From: an uncultured Collinsella sp.
GTDB lineage: Bacteria; Actinomycetota; Coriobacteriia; Coriobacteriales; Coriobacteriaceae
Reading direction: 5' to 3'
DNA: 52,639 nt
NCBI GenBank assembly: GCA_900768435.1
Contig: CAAGCW010000029.1
Span: 1-52,639, forward strand
The position numbers were made by a program, and so were the translations under genes. Each line of letters starts with the position of its first letter. Positions within the stretch are counted from its first letter, which is position 1. Below the pieces are notes generated by a model. The model made no database searches and was not told the DNA's origin. It saw only the letters and a program-made list of their open reading frames with translations. This document shows positions 1-6,700 of the stretch, in pieces.

Positions 1-71
1 GAATCGAAAAACGCAATGACGAACGTGCCGACCGTCGCAAGGGCGGCCAGCGCATCAAGGATCTTTAGCAT
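1..71 (-). CDS. Small hydrophobic peptide, cut by left edge
   Basis: The minus strand has an ATG at 71-69 preceded by a good ribosome-binding site (GGAGG, 7 bases upstream). The frame stays open to the window edge and gives at least 23 residues, beginning MLKILDALAALATVGTFVIA, which is one membrane-spanning segment. Its size and hydrophobicity resemble holin-like or type I toxin peptides, but I cannot assign a family because the end is missing. Listed because of the ribosome-binding site and composition; it could be a chance ORF. Confidence 0.35.
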   Translation of the reverse strand, partial: MLKILDALAALATVGTFVIAFFD

Positions 72-336
72 AGGGAAGCCTCCAATCGAATTGTCGGCCG
101 CCCGCGCACGGAATGCGTCATCTCCCCAATTCTAGCTGAACCAGCGACTGTAGAAATTAATCGCCAGATAGCCACAGTCTCAAAACGTATGAACGATGAA
201 TGGACTTCAATAGCAAACGCGATTTGATTTTTGAAATATGTACGAATTCCTCGCCAGGAGGGTAGAATGATGCGGACGGCAGCCCAAGTTGTGAGAGCTG
301 GGCAGAGCCGTTGCTTGGTAAAGTTAGGTCATCGTC

Positions 337-462
337 TTAGCGACGGTGGCCTTTCTTTTTGGGCTTCGAACCCTGCCTGAGTGCCTTGGAAAGGCCGACA
401 ATGGCCGTGAGGAGCGAGACCGTAGCGGTCAGGAGCTTCACGAGCTCGGCGAAATCGGTCAT
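337..462 (-). CDS. 41-aa hydrophobic peptide with basic tail
   Basis: A minus-strand ATG at 462 follows GGGAGGTGATGCCC, a strong ribosome-binding site, and opens a 41-residue frame. Residues 6-25 are a hydrophobic stretch (KLLTATVSLLTAIVGL) and the last dozen residues are strongly basic (KPKKKGHRR). A short membrane segment plus basic tail is the usual build of type I toxin peptides, and a second such peptide lies next to it at the left edge. A plus-strand transcript overlapping its 3' end would be the expected antisense partner, but I see no clear promoter for one. Function is a guess. Confidence 0.35.
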   Translation of the reverse strand: MTDFAELVKLLTATVSLLTAIVGLSKALRQGSKPKKKGHRR

Positions 463-606
463 GGGCATCACCTCCCATCGAATGGAGGGCTCTGCCCGGC
501 ACGAGGGCTGCCGACAGCGAGGACGATTCTAGCAGAGCGACTGATCCTCCCCGGTTCTCTATGTTTCTTACAAGATTGGCGATTCAAGATGGGCTGCAGA
601 CGCGAC

Positions 607-642
607 GCCCTGGCGCGTTGCCATTTCTCAAGCTGATACAAT
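607..642 (+). repeat. Solitary degenerate CRISPR repeat
   Basis: This 36-base stretch matches the array repeat at 32 of 36 positions (differences at repeat positions 6, 19, 21 and 30), in the same orientation. It lies 1,026 bases upstream of the first array repeat. The end of the repeat keeps a perfect extended -10 form (TGATACAAT versus TGTTACAAT in the array). On the minus strand its last part forms the final codons and stop of the frameshifted gene next to it. No second repeat flanks it. Most likely it is a remnant of an older array end, but a working single-unit crRNA-like gene is not excluded. Confidence 0.85.
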
Positions 643-1013
643 CTCTACAGCATCGATGACGCGCTCCATCACGTCGCCCAAGTCGTCGGTCAACGTGAAC
701 CGCTCGACCACGGGAACGTCGCGTTTGCGGCCCGTCTCCGTCTTCACCGTCTTGGTCCTGTTGGTGATCTGGATGGCGATGCCGTTGGGATGGCCGCTCC
801 CCCCTCGTGCCACGGGATCTCCTCGCCGCGGGGCTGCAGGAACCCCTCGGGGAAGATGGTCCGCCAAAAATCGTACGGGCTGACCCATTCCCAGGACAGA
901 TGGTCGGATAGAAGGATGTCGTTCTCCTCGATGTAGGCATGGCGCTGGGCTGCCCACCAGGCATCGTCGTGCTCTGGTTTCTTCCCGCGATCGGCCGCTG
1001 AACACCACCCCAC
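628..1013 (-). pseudogene. Frameshifted hypothetical protein gene
   Basis: Two minus-strand frames join into one sensible protein of about 127 residues if one base is added in a run of six C (799-804 on the plus strand). The first part, from a GTG at 1013, contains YIEENDILLSDHLSWEW and reads normally up to PWHEGG. The second frame continues from there with GHPNGIAIQITNRTKTVKTE and ends VEIVSA at 628. Beyond the run the first frame turns into low-complexity sequence. The break may be a true pseudogene mutation, slippage in the homopolymer (phase variation), or a sequencing error. I do not recognise the family. Its last 15 bases are part of the lone CRISPR-like repeat. Upstream in frame, a stop occurs at 1067-1065 and no better start is visible. 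Confidence 0.6.
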
Positions 1014-1058
1014 ATACCAGCCGCCCCCGAGGGCTAAGGCCCTGCCTTTACACGACGT

Positions 1059-1113
1059 ATATTGTCAATATAGGTATTGTTGTACACCCCTGCGGCAAGC
1101 GAAGTGCTAGAAT
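1059..1113 (+). promoter_or_regulatory. Toxin-antitoxin promoter and operator candidate
   Basis: A perfect 6-bp inverted repeat, ATATTG-T-CAATAT, lies at 1059-1071, and an extended -10 (TGCTAGAAT, 1105-1113) lies 37 bases before the antitoxin ATG. No good -35 is placed 16-18 bases upstream, which fits an extended -10 promoter. RelB/CopG-type antitoxins usually repress their own operon by binding such a palindrome, so this is the likely operator. Binding is inferred. Confidence 0.45.
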
Positions 1114-1149
1114 GTAAGACATGTAATACAAGTGATTGAGAGGTGCGTC

Positions 1150-1386
1150 ATGGCAACTGCTACCGCGGCATTGAGGCTGCCTGAGGACTTAGCAATCAGG
1201 TACGAGCGTTTGGCGAAATCAACGGGACGCACGAAGACTTTCTACATGACAGAAGCGCTCGCTGCCGAGATTGACAGGCTTGAGTACGAGTACGGCTTAA
1301 TGAAGAAGGCCGAGGATTATAGGGCCGGCAGGCTTGAGACCGTGACGCTCGACGAGCTGGAGGAAAGCCTTGGCCTGGCGGATTGA
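1150..1386 (+). CDS. RelB/CopG-like ribbon-helix-helix antitoxin
   Basis: This encodes a 78-residue protein. The start ATG at 1150 is chosen over an in-frame GTG at 1132 because GAGAGG sits just before it. The N-terminal half (ATAALRLPEDLAIRYERLAK then TKTFYMTEAL) has the strand-helix-helix pattern of RHH DNA-binding antitoxins. The C-terminal part (EDYRAGRLETVTLDELEESLGL) is the acidic region that in this family wraps around the toxin. It overlaps the toxin gene by 17 bases, as typical TA operons do. The pair lies between the lone CRISPR repeat and the array, so it may stabilise the CRISPR island or the whole element. Confidence 0.85.
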   Translation: MATATAALRLPEDLAIRYERLAKSTGRTKTFYMTEALAAEIDRLEYEYGLMKKAEDYRAGRLETVTLDELEESLGLAD

Positions 1387-1642
1387 AGTCGATAAGGATG
1401 TCCAGCGATCAATGAGAAAGCTGGACAAGCAGATCGCCAAAAGAATTGTGGCAAAGCTCCATGAGATTTCACAGCTCGAAGACCCGAGGAGCATGGGAAA
1501 GGGCTTGACTGAAAATAAGTCTGGTCTATGGCGCTACAGGGTCGGAGACTATCGGATAGTTGTCGATATCGAGGACGATGTTCTCGTCATCCTCGTTGTC
1601 GATGTAGACCACCGAAGCAGGGTTTACAGGACTCGCAGGTAG
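1370..1642 (+). CDS. RelE/ParE-family toxin
   Basis: This 90-residue basic protein starts at TTG 1370. The start is supported by GGAGGAAA six bases upstream and by the overlap with the antitoxin gene. The sequence fits the RelE/ParE fold: an N-terminal strand (WRIEVDKDVQRSMRKLDKQ), two helices, GLTENKSGLWRYRVGDYRIV, then the strand DDVLVILVVDVDHRSRVYR. Arg residues in LWRYRVGDYRI and the C-terminal HRSRVYR match positions used for mRNA cleavage in RelE proteins; ParE proteins instead target gyrase, and I cannot separate the two by eye. The gene ends only 26 bases before the first CRISPR repeat, so read-through into the array is possible. Confidence 0.85.
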   Translation: MAWRIEVDKDVQRSMRKLDKQIAKRIVAKLHEISQLEDPRSMGKGLTENKSGLWRYRVGDYRIVVDIEDDVLVILVVDVDHRSRVYRTRR

Positions 1643-1668
1643 GCTGGACGACACCGTCAGCGCAACGG

Positions 1669-2100
1669 GCCCTAGCGCGTTGCCATCTATCAAGCTGTTA
1701 CAATTAGTTTCACTTGCTGGTTGAGGCGGCAACCGCCCTAGCGCGTTGCCATCTATCAAGCTGTTACAATCAGCAGGACGATGAGGGAGCGCACCCGAAA
1801 GCCCTAGCGCGTTGCCATCTATCAAGCTGTTACAATGGCGATACAAACGTCTATCTCGACGCAAAGGCCCTAGCGCGTTGCCATCTATCAAGCTGTTACA
1901 ATAAATGCATCAATCAGAGCCATGCCGCCAACGCCCTAGCGCGTTGCCATCTATCAAGCTGTTACAATACGCCCGTCGAGATTGCGTTGACGTGGACGGC
2001 CCTAGCGCGTTGCCATCTATCAAGCTGTTACAATGAAAACTGGTAGAATCTTACTGCGCGTAGCGCCCTAGCGCGTTGCCATCTATCAAGCTGTTACAAT
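1669..2100 (+). CRISPR. Type II-C CRISPR array, 7 repeats, 6 spacers
   Basis: Seven identical 36-bp repeats start at 1669, 1735, 1801, 1867, 1933, 1999 and 2065. They begin GCCCTAGCGCGTTGCC and end CAAGCTGTTACAAT. All six spacers are exactly 30 bp. The 36/30 geometry and the repeat ending match Neisseria-type II-C arrays. Transcription is on the plus strand, because the tracrRNA anti-repeat is on the minus strand and because every repeat ends in an extended -10 box pointing into the next spacer. A hairpin terminator follows the last repeat. No repeat is degenerate inside the array, so the leader end cannot be read from repeat decay. I found no spacer match inside this window by eye; a database search would be needed. 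Confidence 0.97.
1696..1704 (+). promoter_or_regulatory. Repeat-embedded extended -10 promoter (first of seven)
   Basis: The last nine bases of each repeat read TGTTACAAT, a TGn-TACAAT extended -10 element. In Neisseria meningitidis II-C repeats the same place holds TGCTACAAT, and it is known there to drive one crRNA per spacer with the 5' end inside the spacer. By analogy, transcripts here would start a few bases into each 30-bp spacer and need no 5' trimming. Equivalent copies end at 1770, 1836, 1902, 1968, 2034 and 2100. Confidence 0.65.
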
Positions 2101-2111
2101 ATCCACCCACG

Positions 2112-2140
2112 AAAAAAGCCCCCTAGCTTGGGGGCTTTCT
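2112..2140. terminator. Bidirectional terminator after CRISPR array
   Basis: A nine-base stem AAAGCCCCC / GGGGGCTTT with loop TAGCTT (2115-2138). Read on the plus strand it ends the array transcript. Read on the minus strand it has a better tract of six T and backs up the tracrRNA terminator. Confidence 0.85.
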
Positions 2141-2204
2141 GTTTACAAATTGTAGAAAAGGTCGAAAATCAATCAATTTATTGTCGCTCCGGTGCGCTTT
2201 TCTG

Positions 2205-2356
2205 AAAAAGGAAGAAGAAGGAGATCACCCGCAGAGCGCGAAGAGCGCCCTGCGGGATATACTCCGCGAGTGACCCGTCTTTGACGGGCCCTCTTGCCCA
2301 AACGTTACTCGTTGCCACCTATCAAGCTGTTACAGATACACAGGGTAACGTTGATG
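2205..2356 (-). ncRNA. tracrRNA
   Basis: On the plus strand 2310-2334 is nearly identical to repeat positions 10-34, so a minus-strand RNA carries an anti-repeat that pairs with plus-strand crRNA. The core duplex has one G-U wobble, then an internal bulge, then a lower stem in which repeat GCCC pairs with GGGC (2293-2299 region). Downstream of the anti-repeat are two hairpins. CCCGTC-TTT-GACGGG (2274-2288) would be the nexus. A 12-bp stem with a 5-base loop (2228-2256) is followed by a T-rich tract (to about 2205), so it acts as terminator. A -10 (TATGAT, plus-strand 2363-2368) lies just upstream; the -35 is weak. The ends are predicted to within several bases. Confidence 0.85.
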
Positions 2357-2379
2357 GTGCTTATCATAACCGATAGACT
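2351..2379 (+). promoter_or_regulatory. cas1 promoter overlapping the tracrRNA promoter
   Basis: TTGATG (2351-2356) and TAGACT (2374-2379) are spaced by 17 bases, 53 bases before the cas1 ATG. The minus-strand -10 for the tracrRNA (2363-2368) falls inside this promoter, so the two RNA polymerases would compete for the same DNA. Confidence 0.45.
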
Positions 2380-2432
2380 AGGTGGGAGAACGGACGGCCC
2401 TCCTGTCATAGTTTCAACAGATAGGACCGCTT

Positions 2433-3374
2433 ATGAAGCAAACGGTCACGATACGGAACCCTAGGCACTTAAGCCTAAGGGACAACAGACTGATTATCCG
2501 TGAGAAGGATCCCGTATCGCACGGCGATACCATGTTGGCCCAGATCCCACTATCCGATATCTGGGTGGTGATTATCGACAGCCCGCAGATAACTATGACA
2601 TCGGCACTGATTTCCGAGATGAATGACGCAGGGATAGGCGTGATGTACTGCGGGAGGGACCATATGCCAAACGGCCTGTGCCTGCCCCTCGGCGCCCACT
2701 CGCGCCATGCGGAAATTGTCGAACATCAGCTTGCCATTCCGAAACCGTTGCGCAACCAGCTGTGGAAAAGAATCGTCGTCTCAAAAATCCTGAACCAGGC
2801 CAGGGCCCTCGAACTGAGCGGAGGCAATGCTACGGTCGTTGCAAGGATCAGGGGCTATGCCGCAGGGGTACACAGCGACGACAGGACACGCCGCGAGGCG
2901 CCTGCAGCAGCCGACTATTTCGCCGCGATGCTCCCATATGGGACGAGAAGGGAGGGGCCGATGGCCGCCCCACTCGATTACGGATACGCCGTCATAAGGG
3001 CAGGGATCGCCCAGTGCGCGGTATCGCACGGATGGCTCGTCTCGCGCGGTATCCACCATCACAGTGCCGACAACGCCTTCAACTTGGTCGATGACATGAT
3101 AGAACCCTTCCGCGCGGCAGTTGACCTCCTGGTGGTCACAGAGAATATCCTTGACCCGCTGACCCCGGCCGACAAGGCGAAATTGACGGCGGTGACCTCG
3201 GTGATCATGCACATTGACGGGAAGGAGTGCCCAATCCAGGTGGCAGTGGACGTCTTCTGCGAGTCACTGCATCGCGCTATAGAGCTAAGAGATGCCGACA
3301 TGCTGCTGACACCCGAGCTCATCGGGCTCGAGATGGAATCTGAAGACAGAATGAGGGCAAGGGGAAGGATATGA
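2433..3374 (+). CDS. cas1: CRISPR-associated endonuclease Cas1 (type II)
   Basis: Cas1 forms the integrase complex with Cas2 and inserts new spacers at the array. The 313-residue length is normal for the family. The N-terminus (RNPRHLSLRDNRLIIREKD) and the stretch MAAPLDYGYAVIRAGIAQ are typical of type II Cas1. Likely metal ligands are E155 (in TRREAPAAADYF), H208-H210 (GIHHHS) and D220/D221 (VDDMIEPFR), all intact. The ATG at 2433 follows AGGA. It overlaps cas2 by four bases (ATGA), so the two are translationally coupled. Unlike usual II-C loci (cas9-cas1-cas2-array in one direction), cas9 here faces the other way. Confidence 0.97.
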   Translation: MKQTVTIRNPRHLSLRDNRLIIREKDPVSHGDTMLAQIPLSDIWVVIIDSPQITMTSALISEMNDAGIGVMYCGRDHMPNGLCLPLGAHSRHAEIVEHQLAIPKPLRNQLWKRIVVSKILNQARALELSGGNATVVARIRGYAAGVHSDDRTRREAPAAADYFAAMLPYGTRREGPMAAPLDYGYAVIRAGIAQCAVSHGWLVSRGIHHHSADNAFNLVDDMIEPFRAAVDLLVVTENILDPLTPADKAKLTAVTSVIMHIDGKECPIQVAVDVFCESLHRAIELRDADMLLTPELIGLEMESEDRMRARGRI

Positions 3375-3694
3375 GGATCATGCGCTTGCTCGTTATGTTC
3401 GACCTGCCGACGAAGACAAAGCGAGACAAGGATCGCTATATCAAGTTCAAGAGGTTTCTCGAGGACGACGGCTACATGCGCGAGCAAAACAGCATCTACA
3501 CGAGGTGCCTACTGTCGAGGTCTTCTGCGGCGGCACACAGGGATCGCCTGCGCGACCATATCCCGCCCGCAGGCAGCGTCGTGGCAATAGAGTTAACGGA
3601 GAAACAATACGTCGACCGCGAAATCTTGGTCGAGACACGCCCGCAAAATCAAACCGGGCCGAATTGCTCGGGTCAGCTCTTCCTGGAGTTCTAG
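3371..3694 (+). CDS. cas2: CRISPR-associated protein Cas2
   Basis: A 107-residue protein with the Cas2 ferredoxin-like start MRLLVMFDLPT, where the Asp is the conserved metal-site position, followed by RDKDRYIKFKRFLEDDGYMREQNSIYTR, a typical Cas2 helix and strand. Cas2 is the structural core of the Cas1-Cas2 spacer integration complex. The start is fixed by the ATGA overlap with cas1 and by GGGGAAGGAT upstream. The C-terminus (QLFLEF) is close to the length of other type II Cas2 proteins. Confidence 0.95.
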   Translation: MRIMRLLVMFDLPTKTKRDKDRYIKFKRFLEDDGYMREQNSIYTRCLLSRSSAAAHRDRLRDHIPPAGSVVAIELTEKQYVDREILVETRPQNQTGPNCSGQLFLEF

Positions 3695-3706
3695 CCGATA
3701 GAAATA

Positions 3707-3726
3707 GGGGAGGTCGTGACCTCCCC
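3707..3726. terminator. Hairpin between convergent cas2 and cas9
   Basis: GGGGAGGTC / GACCTCCCC is a 9-bp inverted repeat with almost no loop, placed in the 41-base gap between the two convergent stop codons. The flanking T tract is weak on both sides, so termination efficiency is uncertain. Confidence 0.55.
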
Positions 3727-3735
3727 TCGCTATGG

Positions 3736-6700
3736 CTAATCCATCTGCGCGATCGCCCGATTTGAAAGGAATGAGAGCCAGCAGAGCCCAAGGCAGTCCT
3801 CCTGCATGACCCTAATATCATCACCCCACTTCGAAGGAGGCGGGAATGCCTCGGAGGAAAGGGGTCCGGTTGTCTGGAGCTGTTTCCCACCGCGCTGCGA
3901 ATACAACCTAATAGCATTGACGGAGATATCGAAGCAATAGAATCTTGCTGCTTTCCCGTCGCATACGAGCACATCGCCACGTCGGATTCTCATCCGCTGC
4001 GCGTCCTCGGGAACCTTGATAGAATCCCACAGGTCGATCGCCCTCTCCTTCGAAAACGCCCTTATGGTTCGAATCTCATCCTCGCGGTGCGGGATATCGA
4101 TACAGTAGACCGGGTCAAATGACCACTTGCCGCGCTTGCCGACCGAGGCATCGAACACGGCATCCAAGGCACACATAGACCCATAGGCCCGGCAGCCGCC
4201 CTGCCCGTCCTTCCACATCGTGGTGGCCTTGTTGACCTTCCTATCGACGATTCTGCCGTCCTTGTCCCTCTTTACGGTGAGATAGAGATCCTTGCCGGCA
4301 TCGTCGCGTCCAAGATAGGGGTAGACCGTATCCTTGAGCACGCTGCCCGTGACGGTATTCGGAAGCGTGAGTGTCGGCACGATGCACGGGATCCAGGCGT
4401 TCACCTGCTCCTTGAACTCCGGATAGGGCAGCGAGTCGCGAAAGAGCCGCTGACGCACGTCAGCGCGAGCATGACCTTCGTTGACCAGCGCCACGTTCTT
4501 CACGATACCAGGGGTGCAACAGGCGATTACCGCCGCATCGACGGCATGGTGCCGATCGTCGTCGCGGTTCTTCTTGCCGTCCGGCCCGGTGATGCCGATG
4601 TCCCAGACGCTGCGCATGAGGGCGGTCGCGCCGCCGGCGACGCAGAACACATGCTCGTGCCCGTCCCTCGCAAATGGCAGGCACTCCCTCAGCCACTTGG
4701 CGAGCGCTACGGACATGTATCGCGTGTCGTTGAGGTTGCGGTCAATAAAGCCGCCGGCTCGCTCGGCAAGGTTCTCGCAGGTTAGGTTGGCGAGTTTCTT
4801 TCGGGCGTACCGCCTGGGCTCGCACATCTTCGCCCAGCGCTCCATCCGGCCGCAAAACTCGTCCCAATCAGGCGCCGTGGCCTCTCCCGAGGTCATCCAT
4901 TCGTAGGGAGAGCGGTTCGACTTGTCCCTATTCGATTTGGTAAGGCATAGGACCTTGTTGGCTTGTGAGTTGTCACAGGTGCGCGATATTGGCAGGATAT
5001 GGTCGATTTCGACATATCCGCGCTCCTCGAGCATACGCCCGAAGTCGATGCCAGTACCCGTATACGGATCTTTGCCGCCCTGCTCGCGATAGAGCTTGAC
5101 CATGTCAAGGTCTCGCCCGCGCACGTGGTCGTCGTCGTGAAGCCCCAGAAACTCGACAATATCCCTCTTGGCCTGCTCGTTGAGCTCATGCCTCGCCCTG
5201 TTGCTCTCCGCAACAATCTCGCGCTCGTGCTTGGAACGCTTGAGGTCACGGGCGACCTCGACACGGATAACGTCCGGCAATCCATAATGTCTGATGACTG
5301 AGTTGACCATGCGCCGCACCTGCGCCGTCGCACGGAGCACGACGGGGTTCTTACACGTCGGGTCGTAATCGGAGAAGGCGCAGAGCAGCCCGTCCGCCGC
5401 CTCCCCGTGCTCCTCAGCGAGCATGGCGCGCGCCTGCGCGAGGCCGGAATCCTCCTCGGCCTGCCTGAGCGATGTGACGCAGGGGTCTTCGAGTGTGCCT
5501 CGGAGCATCTGGAGGGCCTCCAGGCTCGCGCTCGCATAGCCCGAGAACAGGCGCGCCGAATAGGGCAGGTCGATGATGGCCTCGACCTCATCATCGGTGA
5601 GGGCCAGCGGGGCGAGCCGTCCGGCGAGCGATGCCGCCGACGATGCGTAGGTGAGCGCCGAGCAAACTGCGTCGGCGTCCTCAATATGGTCATGCAGCCG
5701 CTCGAGCAGGTCGCGGTGGTCCTCATACAGCCCAGAGCACAGTACGGCCCAGGCCGGCAGGGCGATGCAGTCGCGCTTCTCCTCCTCGAGGGGACGCCCC
5801 TTGAACGAATCGCCATCGGAAAGCCCCAGCCTGCGGCGCAGCCCCGACCATTTCAGCGGCTTCACCGACTTCTTCACGGCGAAGAGCTCCCTCACGATCT
5901 CGATACGGGTGTTCCCGGGGATAGTGGACGAAGTGCCGTCTTCATGCAGGATAACCGTGTTGGCGAGCGTCTGGTGGGCGCGCACCATCTCGAACGAGGT
6001 TGTGGAGGTGGCCCCGCGCCTGTACGGCGCACCGCGGTAGGTGCAGAAGCCAACCTTGAGATAGGTCGACATGTCGCGCTTGCTCGTGTCGGTGAGCCAT
6101 GTCAGCTCGGCGATATAGCGTTCCTCGAGCGCTTCGGTGGCGATCTCGCTGCCCATCTCGCGCTGCCGTAAGAAGATCGTGCGCACTTCATCGACCGTCA
6201 TGCCGATATCGGAGGTAAAGCTGTAGTCACCGGCCCTGTTGCGCGAGCGCGGCTGCCCCGCGAGGTATTGCCCGAAGGTCTCGCAGCCGCCGCCGGCGAG
6301 CGCTGCATGGTTCGCGGCGAGCGCCTTCTTGACCTTGCCGGCATCGTCATCCTTATCCGACTTGCCGTGGTCGATATAACCGCGATGGCTCGCGAACGAG
6401 TACAGCACACGGGCGAGTTCGCGGGAGTTCAGCAGATGTCCGAGAGCCTTGGACCTCAGCTTGACGACCGTGCGCTCGTCGCGGCGCGCGGCGAACCACT
6501 CGCCGTCAGCATCGGCGGGAATGAGATCGGAATCGGCTAAAACGGCCCTGATGGCCTTCTTGCGCCGCCCCTCACGCATGATGTTCCTGCGGACCGAGCG
6601 GGCCCCTCGCCTCACAGACGCCAGGCTCTCGGGTGCCGCGGTCGCCTTCTTCTTGTCGACGACGGGCGACTTGAAGAGATGGCTTGTCATCAACACGATC

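Noticed and set aside
267..380. Plus-strand 37-codon frame with a good ribosome-binding site (GGAGGGTAGA-ATG)
   Set aside because: Overlaps the 41-aa peptide on the other strand and has no recognisable features; kept only as a possible antisense transcript.
346..636. Plus-strand open frame of 96 codons
   Set aside because: Poor composition, no ribosome-binding site, opposite to a better supported small minus-strand frame, and it runs into the lone CRISPR repeat.
1714..2046. Open frame across the CRISPR array (110 codons with repeated ALARCHLSSCYN)
   Set aside because: It is the translation of the repeats themselves; 66-bp periodicity is a multiple of three, so the frame stays open by chance.
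1705..2064. Self-targeting spacers within this window
   Set aside because: No match to any spacer was noticed by eye outside the array; a full search could not be run.
1669..2100. Array transcribed from the minus strand
   Set aside because: The anti-repeat RNA with hairpins and terminator is on the minus strand, and the extended -10 boxes in the repeats face the plus direction.
5407..6171. Long plus-strand frame opposite cas9
   Set aside because: Antisense shadow of a GC-rich gene; no ribosome-binding site and composition typical of a complementary frame.
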